Shown here: one piece after another, positions 44,978-54,631 of the stretch
How positions within the stretch are numbered: the stretch's first letter is position 1
How the letters are laid out: every line of letters starts with the position of its first letter
Origin: Bacterioplanes sanyensis
GTDB lineage: Bacteria > Pseudomonadota > Gammaproteobacteria > Pseudomonadales > Oceanobacteraceae
Direction of reading: 5' to 3'
DNA length: 64,000 nucleotides
Assembly: GCF_014652515.1 (NCBI RefSeq)
Contig: NZ_BMYY01000002.1
Span: 389,450 to 453,449 of the forward strand
The notes under the pieces: model-generated
What the model was told of the DNA's origin: nothing
The model's database searches: none
What the model saw: the letters and a program-made list of their open reading frames with translations, nothing else
Position numbers and translations under genes: made by a program

Positions 44978-46249
44978 ATGAGCTGTGCCTATCCCTTACG
45001 TCTGCTGTTTTATAGCGCCCTAATGGCTGGCTTGAGTGGCTGTGGTGGGTCATCTAGCAGCAACAGTGACCATCAGCCAGATACCTCGCCGCTTAGCCAA
45101 GCGACCCTAGGTAAGCAATTATTTTTTGACACCAACTTGTCGGCTAGCCGCACTCAATCCTGCGCCAGTTGCCATGATCCGGAGCACGGTTTTATCGACA
45201 GTCGCACCGGCGCTGATGGTTTGATGCGATTTGCTTCATTAGGGGACGACGAGGTTTCTCTCGGCGACCGCAATGCACCGACAGCGGCCTACGCTCAGTT
45301 CAGCCCAGAGTTTTATCAGGGCCAGCGCCAGCGTTTTAACACGGACGGTGATTTCAGTACGTACCAGGGCTATCTGGGGGGACAGTTTCATGATGGTCGC
45401 GCCGATGATCTAGCTGCACAAGCAGGAGGGCCACCGTTAAACCCAGCTGAAATGAACATGCCAGACAAAGCCGCTGTGGTGTCGCGCTTGTTGGAAAACG
45501 ACGACTATCAACGCCAATTTACAGCACTGTTTGGTGCTGATATCTGGGATGATACCGACGCTGCATACGCCGCTATGACGCAAGCCATTGGCGAGTTCGA
45601 GAAGAGCACTGAGTTTGCGCCGTTTGATTCGCGCTACGATCGCTCGTTGTTGCCAGTGGGCGATGCCAATCGCTACACCTATCACCCCGCTTCTAAAGCC
45701 GCGTTGGGTAAGGCGCTGTTCTTCTCAACTGAGTTTACGAATTGCGCTGCCTGTCACCAGCTCAAGCCCCAAGGTCAGCGCGGTGAAGTGTTCACAGGTT
45801 TCGAATACCACAACCTGGGCGTGCCAGAAAACACGGCATTACGGGCACTAAATGGCGCCAGTGGCCCAGACCTTGGTTTGCAGCAGCACGTTGATGAAAC
45901 GTCATTGGCGGGCAAGTTCAAAACACCGACGTTACGCAACGTGGCCGTCACTGGCCCTTACATGCACAACGGTGTCTTTCGTCAGTTGGATACTGTGTTG
46001 TTGTTCTATGAGCATGCTCGCCAGCGCGCCAATGGCAAGGCCACTGACTTTGTTAACCCAGAAACCGGTGTCGCCTGGCGTGCCCCTGAGGTGGACCGCA
46101 ACCTTAGCAACGTCGAGCTAGGCAGCGGCAGTAAGGACCTCAGCGATAAGCAAAATCGCGAGGCATTAGAGTGCTTCTTAATGTCATTGACCGATGCCCG
46201 CTATGAGCACTTGCTGGATGCCACAAAAGTCACGGAGTGTGGCTTGTAA
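44978..46249 (+). CDS. Di-heme cytochrome c peroxidase / MauG family lipoprotein
   Basis: A 423-residue lipoprotein (lipobox GLSGC) with a good AGGAGA Shine-Dalgarno. The two haem motifs are CASCH (62-66) and CAACH (about residue 256). Family segments are LGKQLFFDTNLSASRTQSC, GGQFHDGRADDLAAQAGGPPLNPAEMNMP and KFKTPTLRNVAVTGPYMHNGVF, typical of CCP/MauG proteins. It is divergent from the imelysin operon across a Fur-box region, so the five genes are likely one iron regulon unit. Confidence 0.92.
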   Translation: MSCAYPLRLLFYSALMAGLSGCGGSSSSNSDHQPDTSPLSQATLGKQLFFDTNLSASRTQSCASCHDPEHGFIDSRTGADGLMRFASLGDDEVSLGDRNAPTAAYAQFSPEFYQGQRQRFNTDGDFSTYQGYLGGQFHDGRADDLAAQAGGPPLNPAEMNMPDKAAVVSRLLENDDYQRQFTALFGADIWDDTDAAYAAMTQAIGEFEKSTEFAPFDSRYDRSLLPVGDANRYTYHPASKAALGKALFFSTEFTNCAACHQLKPQGQRGEVFTGFEYHNLGVPENTALRALNGASGPDLGLQQHVDETSLAGKFKTPTLRNVAVTGPYMHNGVFRQLDTVLLFYEHARQRANGKATDFVNPETGVAWRAPEVDRNLSNVELGSGSKDLSDKQNREALECFLMSLTDARYEHLLDATKVTECGL

Positions 46250-46319
46250 GCTGCTACTGTGATGCCACCGCAGCGGCTATGTTGAGTTGTGTTCTCAGTT
46301 ATGCCGGTGTGGAGGCAGC

Positions 46320-47099
46320 ATGCAAGCCCTTTTATTTGACATTGATGGCGTGTTATTTAGCGATAGCGGCGCCATCAGCGGTGCCGCTGATACGGTGCGC
46401 TGGGTTCGGCGTGAGGGCATTCCTCATTTATTTGTTAGCAACACCGTCAGTGTTAGCCGCGCGGAGTTGCTCCGTCGTTTGCAAACCCTAGACCCGAGCG
46501 TTACCGGCGAGCAGCTGTTAACACCGGCAATGGCATTACGCCACTGGCTGGCGGATCAGCCGGCCATGCACTTAGCGCTGTTTGTGCCACCTACCGCTCA
46601 GGCCGAACTGCAAGACGTGGCCAGCTACCGCGAGGAAGAATGCCGCGGCGTGGTCATCGGCGATTTAGGTCCCAATTGGAGCTATTTCCATCTTAATCAT
46701 GCCTTTCGTATCTTGATGCAGCGCCCCGGGCAAATGCTGCTGGCGTTGGGCATGACACGCTACTACGACACAGATTCAGGCCTGCACCTCGACACAGGAC
46801 CATTTGTGAAAGCACTGGAATATGCCTCAGGCCAGTCGGCCATGGTGTTTGGTAAGCCGGCATCGAGCTTTTTTCAACGAGCACTGGCGCAGTTAAACAC
46901 CACCGCAGCAGACACCCTGATGGTGGGGGATGACTTAATGACCGACGTGATGGCGGCGCAAAACTGTGGCTTGCAAGGCGCCTTGGTGCGCACGGGCAAG
47001 TATCGCCCGCAAGACGAGCAAGGCAGTTTAAAGCCTCATTTTGTGCTCGACTCCATCGCCGACCTACCTGCCTTTTGGCGCAAGCAGCACGCTGCCTAA
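46320..47099 (+). CDS. HAD-superfamily IIA hydrolase
   Basis: A 259-residue phosphatase. HAD motif I is LLFDIDGVLF, motif II is LFVSNTVS, motif III is the lysine region VFGKPASSFF and motif IV is LMVGDDLMTDVMAAQ. A class II cap domain is inserted between II and III, like LHPP/HDHD2 proteins. The substrate is unknown. A GGAGG Shine-Dalgarno at 46311-46315 fixes the ATG at 46320; the ORF opens 33 bases earlier. Confidence 0.88.
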   Translation: MQALLFDIDGVLFSDSGAISGAADTVRWVRREGIPHLFVSNTVSVSRAELLRRLQTLDPSVTGEQLLTPAMALRHWLADQPAMHLALFVPPTAQAELQDVASYREEECRGVVIGDLGPNWSYFHLNHAFRILMQRPGQMLLALGMTRYYDTDSGLHLDTGPFVKALEYASGQSAMVFGKPASSFFQRALAQLNTTAADTLMVGDDLMTDVMAAQNCGLQGALVRTGKYRPQDEQGSLKPHFVLDSIADLPAFWRKQHAA

Positions 47100-47135
47100 T
47101 AGCAATGTCGCTTGGCGCTGGCATAATGCGCCACC

Positions 47136-47840
47136 ATGAATAATGTCATTTCTCAGCTGCGACGCCAGCAGGCGGCGCAAGCTTCTAAACCCTTTGTTGC
47201 CCGTGGTGCCAAAGTTAATCGCTGCCCTGATTGCTTGCTGGCACGCGAGTGGTGCCTGTGTGCTGACGTGCCACAAGCCGAGCAGGGCGTGGCCTTGTGC
47301 TTGGTGTATTACCCAGGTGAAATCTACAAGCCCAGCAACAGCGGCCGACTATTAGCGGATGTTATCGCTGATAGTCACGCCTTTATTTGGCAGCGGCCTG
47401 AACCGCCGGCTGGTTTATTAACGCTATTGGCGCGACCGGAATATGCCCCCATGCTGATATTCCCCTATGAATACGCACAGCACCACCAGCAGTTGCAGCA
47501 AGATCAGCAGTTACATGACTACATTGGCGAGCGTACGCCACTGTTGGTGGTGTTGGATGGCACTTGGCGCGAAGCCCGTAAAATGTTTCGCAGCCACTGG
47601 TGGCCTGAGCTGCCAGTGCTGGCGGTGCAACCGCAGGCGCTGTCGGGTTACGCCTTACGCAAGGCAGTGCAGCCTCATCAATTGGCGACCGCTGAGGTCA
47701 TGGTGCCGCTGCTGCAGCGCTTGGGCAAAGCCCGCGCTGCAGACAAGCTCGATGAGTATTTCAGTCGCTTTCGCCGGCATTATCTAAAGGCGAAAGCGAA
47801 CCACATTAAGCGCCCAACACTCGACTCAGGTGGTCGTTGA
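47136..47840 (+). CDS. DTW-domain tRNA-uridine aminocarboxypropyltransferase (TapT-like)
   Basis: A 234-residue DTW protein. The N-terminal cysteine cluster is CPDCLLAREWCLC, and the domain-defining motif reads VVLDGTWREARKM. SGYALRKAVQPHQLATAEV completes the family pattern. Family members install acp3U in tRNA using SAM. Its 3' end overlaps the convergent FAD oxidase gene by 35 bases. Confidence 0.88.
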   Translation: MNNVISQLRRQQAAQASKPFVARGAKVNRCPDCLLAREWCLCADVPQAEQGVALCLVYYPGEIYKPSNSGRLLADVIADSHAFIWQRPEPPAGLLTLLARPEYAPMLIFPYEYAQHHQQLQQDQQLHDYIGERTPLLVVLDGTWREARKMFRSHWWPELPVLAVQPQALSGYALRKAVQPHQLATAEVMVPLLQRLGKARAADKLDEYFSRFRRHYLKAKANHIKRPTLDSGGR

Positions 47841-49221
47841 TAAAGCGTCCTTGCGGGTCCATGTCACGGCGTAGCTCTAAGAAGTCGTTAAAGCGCTCGT
47901 AGCGTGCCGCAAACTCCTGTGGGCCGAGGGTGTGAATCTTGCCCCAGTGTGGACGCCCGTCGTACTTCCAGAAAATGGGCTCAATGGCGGCAAAGTAGGC
48001 CTTGTAGTCTTTGTCGTGGAAGTTATGGCAGCTGATGGCAAAGCCATCGCGACGATAAAAGGGGCTCAGCCAATGTTCGTCGGCAGCCACGTAACGTGCT
48101 TCGATGGGAAAGATCACCGGAATATCTTGTTTTTTGATGGTGGCGAGGATTTCTTTCAGGCACTGAGGGCCGACTTCTGCCGGTACCACGTATTCCATCT
48201 CGTTAAACAGGATGTCGCGCAGGTTGCCGAAGATTTCGTACGACTTGCCGTAACGAGTTTCTGGCTCGACACCACTGGCGCCAAAGTTGACCAGCCAGCT
48301 GCGCATAAAGGGCATGTAGTCGATCATGTTCGACATCATGCGAAAGGCTTCATAAGCATCGCCACTGGCAACGGGCGGCTCAGCGGGAATTTCATCCACG
48401 CTGACCTTATCGATGGCGACACCGAGCATGTAGTCACTGTGTGGCAGGGCAAACATTTCGTAGTGGCGGTGTTTATCACGCAGTTCTGCAGCGCGGGCGA
48501 GGCCTTCTTCTTCCGACATCATCCAGCTGTGTTCTTTCAGGTGATAAGCCGGGTCTGTTTTGATGCGTGATTTGGTGACCACCCCCAGTGCGCCAATGTG
48601 GTTACCTGCGGCGTAAAACACATCGCTGTTTTTGGTGGGGCTGCACTCAACAATGTCGCCATCGGCTTTAACAATGCGCATGGCCCGCAAATGGCTGGAA
48701 ATACTGCCGAGCTCTTTGCCGGTGCCGTGAGTCGAGGTGGCAATGGCGCCGGCAAAAGACTGGCTGTCGATGTCGGACATATTGATGGTCGACATACCGT
48801 GCTTCCACAGCTCGCGCCCTAGCATAGAAAGCCGTGTACCGCCCCAAACGTCAGCCTCCAGTGCTTGCAAGTCGGCATTTTCTACACCGCGTAAACGCGC
48901 CAGCGACAATAAGGTGTGATTGGTTGGCACCAAGCCGCTGAAACTATGGCCCGAGCCGACACAGCGAATGGTGTGATTGGCGGTCTTGATGGCATCAATT
49001 AATTGCTCTTCATTGCGCGGCACCAAGCGCTCACTCGGTTGACAGCTCTGGTTACCGGACCAGTTCTTCCACGGCAGCACGCGTTTGCCATCGGCGCCTA
49101 TGATGCCGGCAGGGGGTTTGGGTTCGTTAGAGGAGCAGCCCGCAGTGGCAGAAGCCACCATGCCAGCGCCAACGGCTTTCAGCAAATGACGGCGACTGAG
49201 ATTAATGCGATCGAAATTCAT
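47806..49221 (-). CDS. FAD-linked sugar-lactone/alditol oxidase family protein, Tat-exported
   Basis: A 471-residue VAO-type flavoprotein with a twin-arginine signal (LSRRHLLKAVGAGMVASATAGC, also a possible lipobox). FAD-binding segments are RCVGSGHSFSGL, SQSFAGAIATSTHGTG and IGALGVVTKSRI, with the arabinono-lactone-oxidase type C-terminal HTLGPQEFAARYERFNDFLELRRDMDPQGRF. The substrate is unknown; L-gulonolactone or D-arabinonolactone oxidases are closest. A cytochrome c gene lies 2 bases upstream and is the probable electron acceptor. Confidence 0.85.
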   Translation of the reverse strand: MNFDRINLSRRHLLKAVGAGMVASATAGCSSNEPKPPAGIIGADGKRVLPWKNWSGNQSCQPSERLVPRNEEQLIDAIKTANHTIRCVGSGHSFSGLVPTNHTLLSLARLRGVENADLQALEADVWGGTRLSMLGRELWKHGMSTINMSDIDSQSFAGAIATSTHGTGKELGSISSHLRAMRIVKADGDIVECSPTKNSDVFYAAGNHIGALGVVTKSRIKTDPAYHLKEHSWMMSEEEGLARAAELRDKHRHYEMFALPHSDYMLGVAIDKVSVDEIPAEPPVASGDAYEAFRMMSNMIDYMPFMRSWLVNFGASGVEPETRYGKSYEIFGNLRDILFNEMEYVVPAEVGPQCLKEILATIKKQDIPVIFPIEARYVAADEHWLSPFYRRDGFAISCHNFHDKDYKAYFAAIEPIFWKYDGRPHWGKIHTLGPQEFAARYERFNDFLELRRDMDPQGRFINDHLSRVLGA

Positions 49222-49223
49222 GC

Positions 49224-49523
49224 TTATTTTTCCTTAGCCATGTACTGAATGATGTCGCGAATGTCGTCTTCGGTGCATTCCACACAGGTGCCCATGGCCG
49301 GCATGTTGCCGATGCCATTAATGGCGTGGCTAACCAGAGTGTCCATGCCTTGGTTGACCCGATCGCGCCATTCATCTGAGAACGCAGTGGGCGCACCTGA
49401 AACACCAACGCCATGGCAGGCGCTGCAGTAAATTTCATACAGTTCGATGGTGTAGTCGTCAGTGGCGACTGCCGGCAAGGCGCTGCAGAGCAGGGCTGCA
49501 GCGAGTACAGTGTTTTTTATCAT
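49224..49523 (-). CDS. Small periplasmic cytochrome c
   Basis: A 99-residue class I cytochrome with a signal peptide (MIKNTVLAAALLCSALPAVA). The haem motif is CSACH (33-37), and MPAMGTC supplies the likely axial methionine, with a second cysteine pair (CVEC) typical of c5-type cytochromes. It precedes the FAD oxidase by 2 bases, so the two probably form an electron-transfer pair. The ATG at 49523 starts the signal peptide. Confidence 0.9.
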   Translation of the reverse strand: MIKNTVLAAALLCSALPAVATDDYTIELYEIYCSACHGVGVSGAPTAFSDEWRDRVNQGMDTLVSHAINGIGNMPAMGTCVECTEDDIRDIIQYMAKEK

Positions 49524-49638
49524 TGTCTGCTCCCCGAAAGTTGCGCCCAGATTAACCAAAGTGAAACGAACGTACAAGGTTTGGCGCACGGCAAAACCGC
49601 CTCGTCGAGGCGGTTGCAATCGGGTATCGGTATGGTTT

Positions 49639-50412
49639 TTAGCGAATCTGTAGTTGGTAGCGGCTGGTGTGCTGCGGCATAGCCCAGCGTTGCCACAAAC
49701 GCTGGCTTAAGAAGCGGTCGATGCGCTGCAAGCGCACGCCGCGCTGCTTGAGTGTGGGTAACGCTTGTTCGAGAAAGTCCAAGGATTCAGGGTAGGGGTG
49801 GCCAATCAATACCGCATAGCCACGCTGTTCGGCCAGTGCAATGGCACGCTCAAACTGGCGAGCAATGTCGGCTTTGGCAACGCTGTGGTCGAGAAAGACA
49901 TCGCGACGCAATGCCGGCAGCGGCTGAGCTAACGCCTGTTGCAGGGCGACGCTGTCGGCGCTGGTGAGGCTGTCGACAAAAAACAGCCCACGCTTTGCTA
50001 GGGTCTGCATCACGGCGCGCATGGCCTCTGGCTTACGGGTCAGCAAGCTGCCCATATGGTTATTGACGCCGGTGACAAAGGGCACGGCGGTTAGCGATGT
50101 TTGCAGCTGCTGCTGCAGTTCCGCTGGACTCATTTCTTCGGTCAGAGCGCCTGGGCCCAATTTGGCGCCGGTATCGTTGGCCATAGGGGCATGCAGCATC
50201 ACGCCATGACCCTGTTGATGGGCCTGGCGCGCCAGCATTTGGGCGTAGGGGGTGTGCGGTAAAACGGCATAGGTAAGGGGGCCTGGCAAGGCCAAGGCGC
50301 GCTCACCTAATGCTCGATTGTTGCCTAAGTCATCAATGATGATCAGCAAGCTGGCCGCTTGCGCCGGGGCGCACAGCAGCAACAAGGCCAGCCATAGCCA
50401 GCGTTTGATCAT
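49639..50412 (-). CDS. yibQ: Divergent polysaccharide deacetylase family protein (YibQ)
   Basis: A 257-residue exported protein with signal peptide (WLWLALLLLCAPAQAASLL). It starts its domain with IIIDDLGNN, the divergent deacetylase motif. VMLHAPMAND, GVNNHMGSLLT and FFVDSLTSADSVA match YibQ/DUF610. Catalytic competence is unproven in the family. It overlaps ctpA by 4 bases, and the gpmI-envC-ctpA-yibQ order is widely conserved. Confidence 0.88.
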   Translation of the reverse strand: MIKRWLWLALLLLCAPAQAASLLIIIDDLGNNRALGERALALPGPLTYAVLPHTPYAQMLARQAHQQGHGVMLHAPMANDTGAKLGPGALTEEMSPAELQQQLQTSLTAVPFVTGVNNHMGSLLTRKPEAMRAVMQTLAKRGLFFVDSLTSADSVALQQALAQPLPALRRDVFLDHSVAKADIARQFERAIALAEQRGYAVLIGHPYPESLDFLEQALPTLKQRGVRLQRIDRFLSQRLWQRWAMPQHTSRYQLQIR

Positions 50413-51758
50413 TCGCCGTTACTGTTGCTATCGGTCTCGGCTGCTGCCGTGGTGGGGCGCAAAATATTCAAACCGCGCAGCAAGGTATGGGCTTCGTACA
50501 ATTGGAAGTCGCGCTTTAGCAGCTCGCTGGTGCTGTTTTTGCTGACCTCTTTGCCGTCTTCTTCACCTTCAGGGTTGCTGAGGTGGCCAGGGAGATCGGC
50601 TTCTTTAAAGTAGCGTTGTTTGTAGGGCGTGACTTCGCTTTGCTCGATCCAAATATCGGGCTTGATGCCTTGCGCTTGAATCGAGCGCCCTTGCGGCGTG
50701 AAGTAGCGTGCGGTGGTCAGCTTAATGGCTTTTTCTTCACTGATTGGCAATACGCTTTGCACCGAGCCTTTGCCAAAGGATTGAGTGCCAACAATGACGG
50801 CGCGCTGGTGATCCTGCAAGGCACCGGCGACAATTTCTGAGGCCGACGCCGAGCCGCCATTGACCAGTACCACCAACGGCAGTTCGCGCGCCACGGTGCG
50901 CTGAGTAGCGGAATAGCGCAAGCGAGAATTCGGTGCGCGACCCTCGGTGTAGACGATAAGGCCGTCATCGATAAAGGCATCGGCCACTTCCACCGCAGCG
51001 TCCAATACGCCGCCTGGGTTGTTGCGCAGGTCGAGAATCAAGCCGCGAATATCGCCTTGTTGCCAGTCGAGCAGAGCACCGTTCAGTTCACGGCCGGTGT
51101 TGGCTTGGAATTGGGTAATGCGTACATAGCCGATGTCATCGGCCATCATTTCGGTACGCACGCTGGCGACTTTGATTTCTGCGCGTTCCAGCTCAAAGCT
51201 GAGCAGTTCTTTTTCGCCCTCGCGTCGCACCTCTAGCTCAATAGTAGTGCCAGGCTCGCCACGCATGCGCTCGATGGCGTCGGTCAGGCTCATGCCCATT
51301 ACCGCTTCGCCATCTAGCGTCACGATCAAATCACCGGCTTGTATGCCGGCTTTTTGTGCTGGGGTATCGTCAATGGGCGTGACCACGCGAATCAGGCCAT
51401 CTTCCATACCGACTTCAATGCCTAAACCGCCAAATTTGCCTGAGGTGTGCTCCTGCAAATCGTCGTAATCGTCAGGCTGCAGGTAGGCCGAGTGCGGGTC
51501 TAAGGAATTGAGCATGCCGTTAATGGCGTACTCAAACAGGGTTTCGTCGTCGACTTCTTCCACATAAGCGCTGCGAATACGCTCAAAAATCTCGGTGAAG
51601 TTGCGCAGCTCTTGCAGTGGCAATTTGCCCTCTTGGGCAGCGGCGGCGATCGCTTCGGCGGAAGCATCACCTTGAACTGGGGTGGTCTCGGTATCCGAGG
51701 CGTAAGCGTTCAGTGAAAACAATAAAACAGCGGCAGGTACTAAACAAAAACGACGCAT
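50409..51758 (-). CDS. ctpA: Carboxyl-terminal processing protease (S41 family)
   Basis: A 449-residue periplasmic S41A protease with a signal peptide. A PDZ domain (about residues 85-170, GLGIEVGMEDGLIRVVTPIDDTPAQKAGI) is followed by the core with LVVLVNGGSASASEIVAGAL (nucleophile Ser) and GTQSFGKGSVQSVLP (catalytic Lys). It trims C-termini of envelope proteins, including peptidoglycan hydrolases in related bacteria. Residues 390 to the end form a variable tail. Confidence 0.94.
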   Translation of the reverse strand: MRRFCLVPAAVLLFSLNAYASDTETTPVQGDASAEAIAAAAQEGKLPLQELRNFTEIFERIRSAYVEEVDDETLFEYAINGMLNSLDPHSAYLQPDDYDDLQEHTSGKFGGLGIEVGMEDGLIRVVTPIDDTPAQKAGIQAGDLIVTLDGEAVMGMSLTDAIERMRGEPGTTIELEVRREGEKELLSFELERAEIKVASVRTEMMADDIGYVRITQFQANTGRELNGALLDWQQGDIRGLILDLRNNPGGVLDAAVEVADAFIDDGLIVYTEGRAPNSRLRYSATQRTVARELPLVVLVNGGSASASEIVAGALQDHQRAVIVGTQSFGKGSVQSVLPISEEKAIKLTTARYFTPQGRSIQAQGIKPDIWIEQSEVTPYKQRYFKEADLPGHLSNPEGEEDGKEVSKNSTSELLKRDFQLYEAHTLLRGLNILRPTTAAAETDSNSNGE

Positions 51759-51802
51759 GAATCAGTCTCGGTCGGGTGAAATGTTGCAAGAATGGCACAA
51801 AA

Positions 51803-52927
51803 TTAGCGGCGTTTCAGCCATGCCGCTGGATCCTGTGCTTTGCCCTTATAACGGATCTCAAAATACAGTGAGGGTTCCTCACTGGCACTGTTGCGCCCGC
51901 TGCGAGCCAGCACATCACCGCGATACACCCAGCTGCCAACGTCGTGAAACAGCGCTTGGTTATTTGCATACAGGCTCAAGTAGCCATCGCCGTGGTCAAC
52001 AATACTGACCAAGCCGTAGCCGCGCAGCCAGTCGGAAAACACAATGCGGCCATGATGCACGGCAATCACAGGTTTGCCTTCAGCGCTGCTCATCAGCCAG
52101 CCACGGCGGCGTGCTTTAGTCTCAGGGTTGACACTGCCAAAGGCTTCTAGCACTCGCGCGGCATCGACGGGCATCGGCAACTTACCTTTCATCGAGCGGA
52201 ACGGTTGCTCGTCTTGCTGACGGTTGGTGTTGGCGAGCAAGAATTCGACTTCGCGCAACAGCTGTTCTAACCGCTGGCGGTCGGCCTCTTTGCGCTTTAA
52301 GCGTTGGCGCTCGTTGCTCATGTCGCGCTTTAAGCTGGCGAGCAAGGTTTGCTGCTGTTGGCGCTTGGTTTTTAGACTGGCGTTCTTTTGCTGTAGCTGG
52401 CGCTCGGTTTGTTGCAGTTGCTGTTGCTGCGCTTGAACTTGTTGATCAATGGTGGCCAGTCGCTGTAGCTCGGCGATCAGGTGCTCGATGCGCTCGCTGC
52501 GGGCCTGATTAAAGCTTTGAAAGTAGCGCAGTAAGCGCTGGCTTTGCTGCGGGTCGTCTTGGTTGAGTAGCACTTTCAGCGGTGCGGTGTTGCCCATGCG
52601 CGCGGCTGCACGCAGTTGCTCACTCAGGTGTTGGCGGTGTTGTTGCTGAAGCTGGCGGAGCTGTCCCTGCTCCTGTCTGAGCTTTTTTAGCGTATCGCGC
52701 TCCTCCTTGAGCTGTTGGCGCGTCGCTTCGATGCGGCGAGTGAGCTCGGCAATGTCTTGGTCCGATTGCTGCAGTGACTGATCTAGCTCGCTGTATTCAG
52801 CGCGAGCGTTTTTTAGCCAGGCTTGCAGTTTTTTAATGTCCTGCTGCAGGGCTTTTAGCTCGGCTTCGTCGTCGGCCCAGCCGCTGCTGCAGGCGAGCAG
52901 CAGCACCAGAGTGAGTACGATGCGCAC
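51803..52927 (-). CDS. envC: Murein hydrolase activator EnvC
   Basis: A 374-residue exported protein. Residues 20-240 form a long Gln/Glu-rich coiled coil, followed by a LytM/M23-type domain (HGRIVFSDWLRGYGLVSIVDHGDGYLSLYANNQALF). The zinc-site histidine pattern is degenerate (YANN in place of YAH), as in EnvC proteins that activate amidases rather than cut peptidoglycan. It works with FtsEX during division. It follows gpmI by 9 bases. Confidence 0.92.
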   Translation of the reverse strand: MRIVLTLVLLLACSSGWADDEAELKALQQDIKKLQAWLKNARAEYSELDQSLQQSDQDIAELTRRIEATRQQLKEERDTLKKLRQEQGQLRQLQQQHRQHLSEQLRAAARMGNTAPLKVLLNQDDPQQSQRLLRYFQSFNQARSERIEHLIAELQRLATIDQQVQAQQQQLQQTERQLQQKNASLKTKRQQQQTLLASLKRDMSNERQRLKRKEADRQRLEQLLREVEFLLANTNRQQDEQPFRSMKGKLPMPVDAARVLEAFGSVNPETKARRRGWLMSSAEGKPVIAVHHGRIVFSDWLRGYGLVSIVDHGDGYLSLYANNQALFHDVGSWVYRGDVLARSGRNSASEEPSLYFEIRYKGKAQDPAAWLKRR

Positions 52928-52936
52928 GGCGCCTCC

Positions 52937-54481
52937 TTAAGCCTGCCACTGAATCAGTGGTTGGCCGGTCATCTCGGTGGGAATGTCCAAGTTCATCATG
53001 CTCAGCAGGGTCGGGGCGACATCGCATAAACGGCCCGGCTGCAAGGTGGCGGCTTTTGCACGGTTGTGCACATAAATCATGTCGACGGGGCCGGTGGTGT
53101 GTTGCGTCATGGCACGGCCCTGATCGTCCACCATTTGCTCGGCGTTGCCGTGGTCAGCGGTGATCAAACACTCGCCGCCGACTTCTAATAACGCCTCGGT
53201 CACGCGTTTTAAGCACACGTCGATGCACTCGGCAGCTTTGACGGCAGCGTCGTAAACGCCACTGTGGCCGACCATGTCGCCATTGGCGTAGTTGCAAACA
53301 ATCAGGTCGTAACCGCCGTGCTTGATGGCATCGACCAGTTTGTCGGTGACTTCATGGGCGCTCATGTCGGGCTTGAGGTCGTAGGTGGCGACATCGGGCG
53401 AGGCGATCAGCTCGCGCGTTTCGCCGTCGTACTCGGCTTCACGGCCACCTGAAAAGAAGAAGGTCACATGCGCGTACTTCTCTGTTTCGGCAATGCGTAA
53501 CTGCTTCATGCCCTGGGCCGCTACGTATTCACCAATGCCATTTACCAGCGCTTCTGGCGGGAAGGCGCAGCTGGCGGGAATGTCGGCGGCGTATTCGGTG
53601 AGCATGACAAAGTCGCTCAGCTTGGGGCGCTGCTGGCGCACGAAACCGCTAAAGTCGTCGCCTTCGACAAACGCTCGGGTCAGTTCACGGGCGCGGTCTG
53701 GGCGAAAATTAAAGAAGATGATGGCATCGCCGTCTTTAACTTGGGCGTCGGCGTCGCCAATGACAGTGGCCTGTACAAACTCGTCGTTTTCATCGCGATC
53801 GTAGGCGGCTTGCAGCGCAGCCATGCCGTTATCGGCCTGGAACGGCGCCACGCCCTCGGTCATGGCGCGGTAGCCATGTTCAATGCGCTCCCAGCGGTTG
53901 TCGCGGTCCATGGAATAAAAGCGGCCAATCAAGGTGGCCAGCTTGCCATTGCCGAGCTCAGCAAGCTTGTTTTCGACCGCTTCGATGGAAGCTTGGGCGC
54001 TGCGTGGTGGCATGTCGCGGCCATCGAGAATGCCGTGCACCAATGAGCGGCTCACGCCTTTGGCTTTGGCCATGTCGAGCAGCGCCAGCAAATGGTTCTC
54101 ATGGCTGTGCACACCGCCGGGGGACAGCAAACCGACAAAATGCACTGCGCCACCGCAGGCAATGGCTTTGTCCATGGCGGCACTCAGTGCTGGGTTGGTG
54201 GCCAGCTCGCCGTCGGCAATGGCTTTGTTAATGCGGGTGTAGTTTTGATAAACAATGCGGCCAGCGCCTAGGTTCATATGACCGACTTCGGAGTTGCCCA
54301 TTTGGCCATCGGGCAGGCCCACGGCGGCGCCTGACGTTTGCATCAACGCATTGGGGTAGTTGGCCAGCAACGCATCCCAGGTCGGCGTGTTGGCATTGGC
54401 GATGGCGTTGTGCTCGGTTTCCTCTCGGTGGCCCCAACCATCGAGAATGATCAGAGCGGTCGGCGTTGGACGTGTCTTCAT
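52937..54481 (-). CDS. gpmI: 2,3-bisphosphoglycerate-independent phosphoglycerate mutase
   Basis: A 514-residue enzyme (E. coli GpmM 514). Signatures are LIILDGWGHRE (metal Asp), GQMGNSEVGHMNLGAGR with the phosphorylated serine, VHFVGLLSPGGVHSHENHL, and CLITADHGNAEQM. It uses manganese and interconverts 3- and 2-phosphoglycerate. It heads the gpmI-envC-ctpA-yibQ operon and is divergent from the rhodanese gene. Confidence 0.97.
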   Translation of the reverse strand: MKTRPTPTALIILDGWGHREETEHNAIANANTPTWDALLANYPNALMQTSGAAVGLPDGQMGNSEVGHMNLGAGRIVYQNYTRINKAIADGELATNPALSAAMDKAIACGGAVHFVGLLSPGGVHSHENHLLALLDMAKAKGVSRSLVHGILDGRDMPPRSAQASIEAVENKLAELGNGKLATLIGRFYSMDRDNRWERIEHGYRAMTEGVAPFQADNGMAALQAAYDRDENDEFVQATVIGDADAQVKDGDAIIFFNFRPDRARELTRAFVEGDDFSGFVRQQRPKLSDFVMLTEYAADIPASCAFPPEALVNGIGEYVAAQGMKQLRIAETEKYAHVTFFFSGGREAEYDGETRELIASPDVATYDLKPDMSAHEVTDKLVDAIKHGGYDLIVCNYANGDMVGHSGVYDAAVKAAECIDVCLKRVTEALLEVGGECLITADHGNAEQMVDDQGRAMTQHTTGPVDMIYVHNRAKAATLQPGRLCDVAPTLLSMMNLDIPTEMTGQPLIQWQA

Positions 54482-54631
54482 GGCGACTTAACCTGGGTCT
54501 TGTTCACAAAAAGGGCGGCATTGTACCTCAGCCACTCAGCGCTGCCTATTTTGCCACCGCTATATGGTGGTGGCCGCTGGCGCCAGACGCTATACTGCGC
54601 GCTTTATTTTTGACTGGTAGCGAAAGGCATT

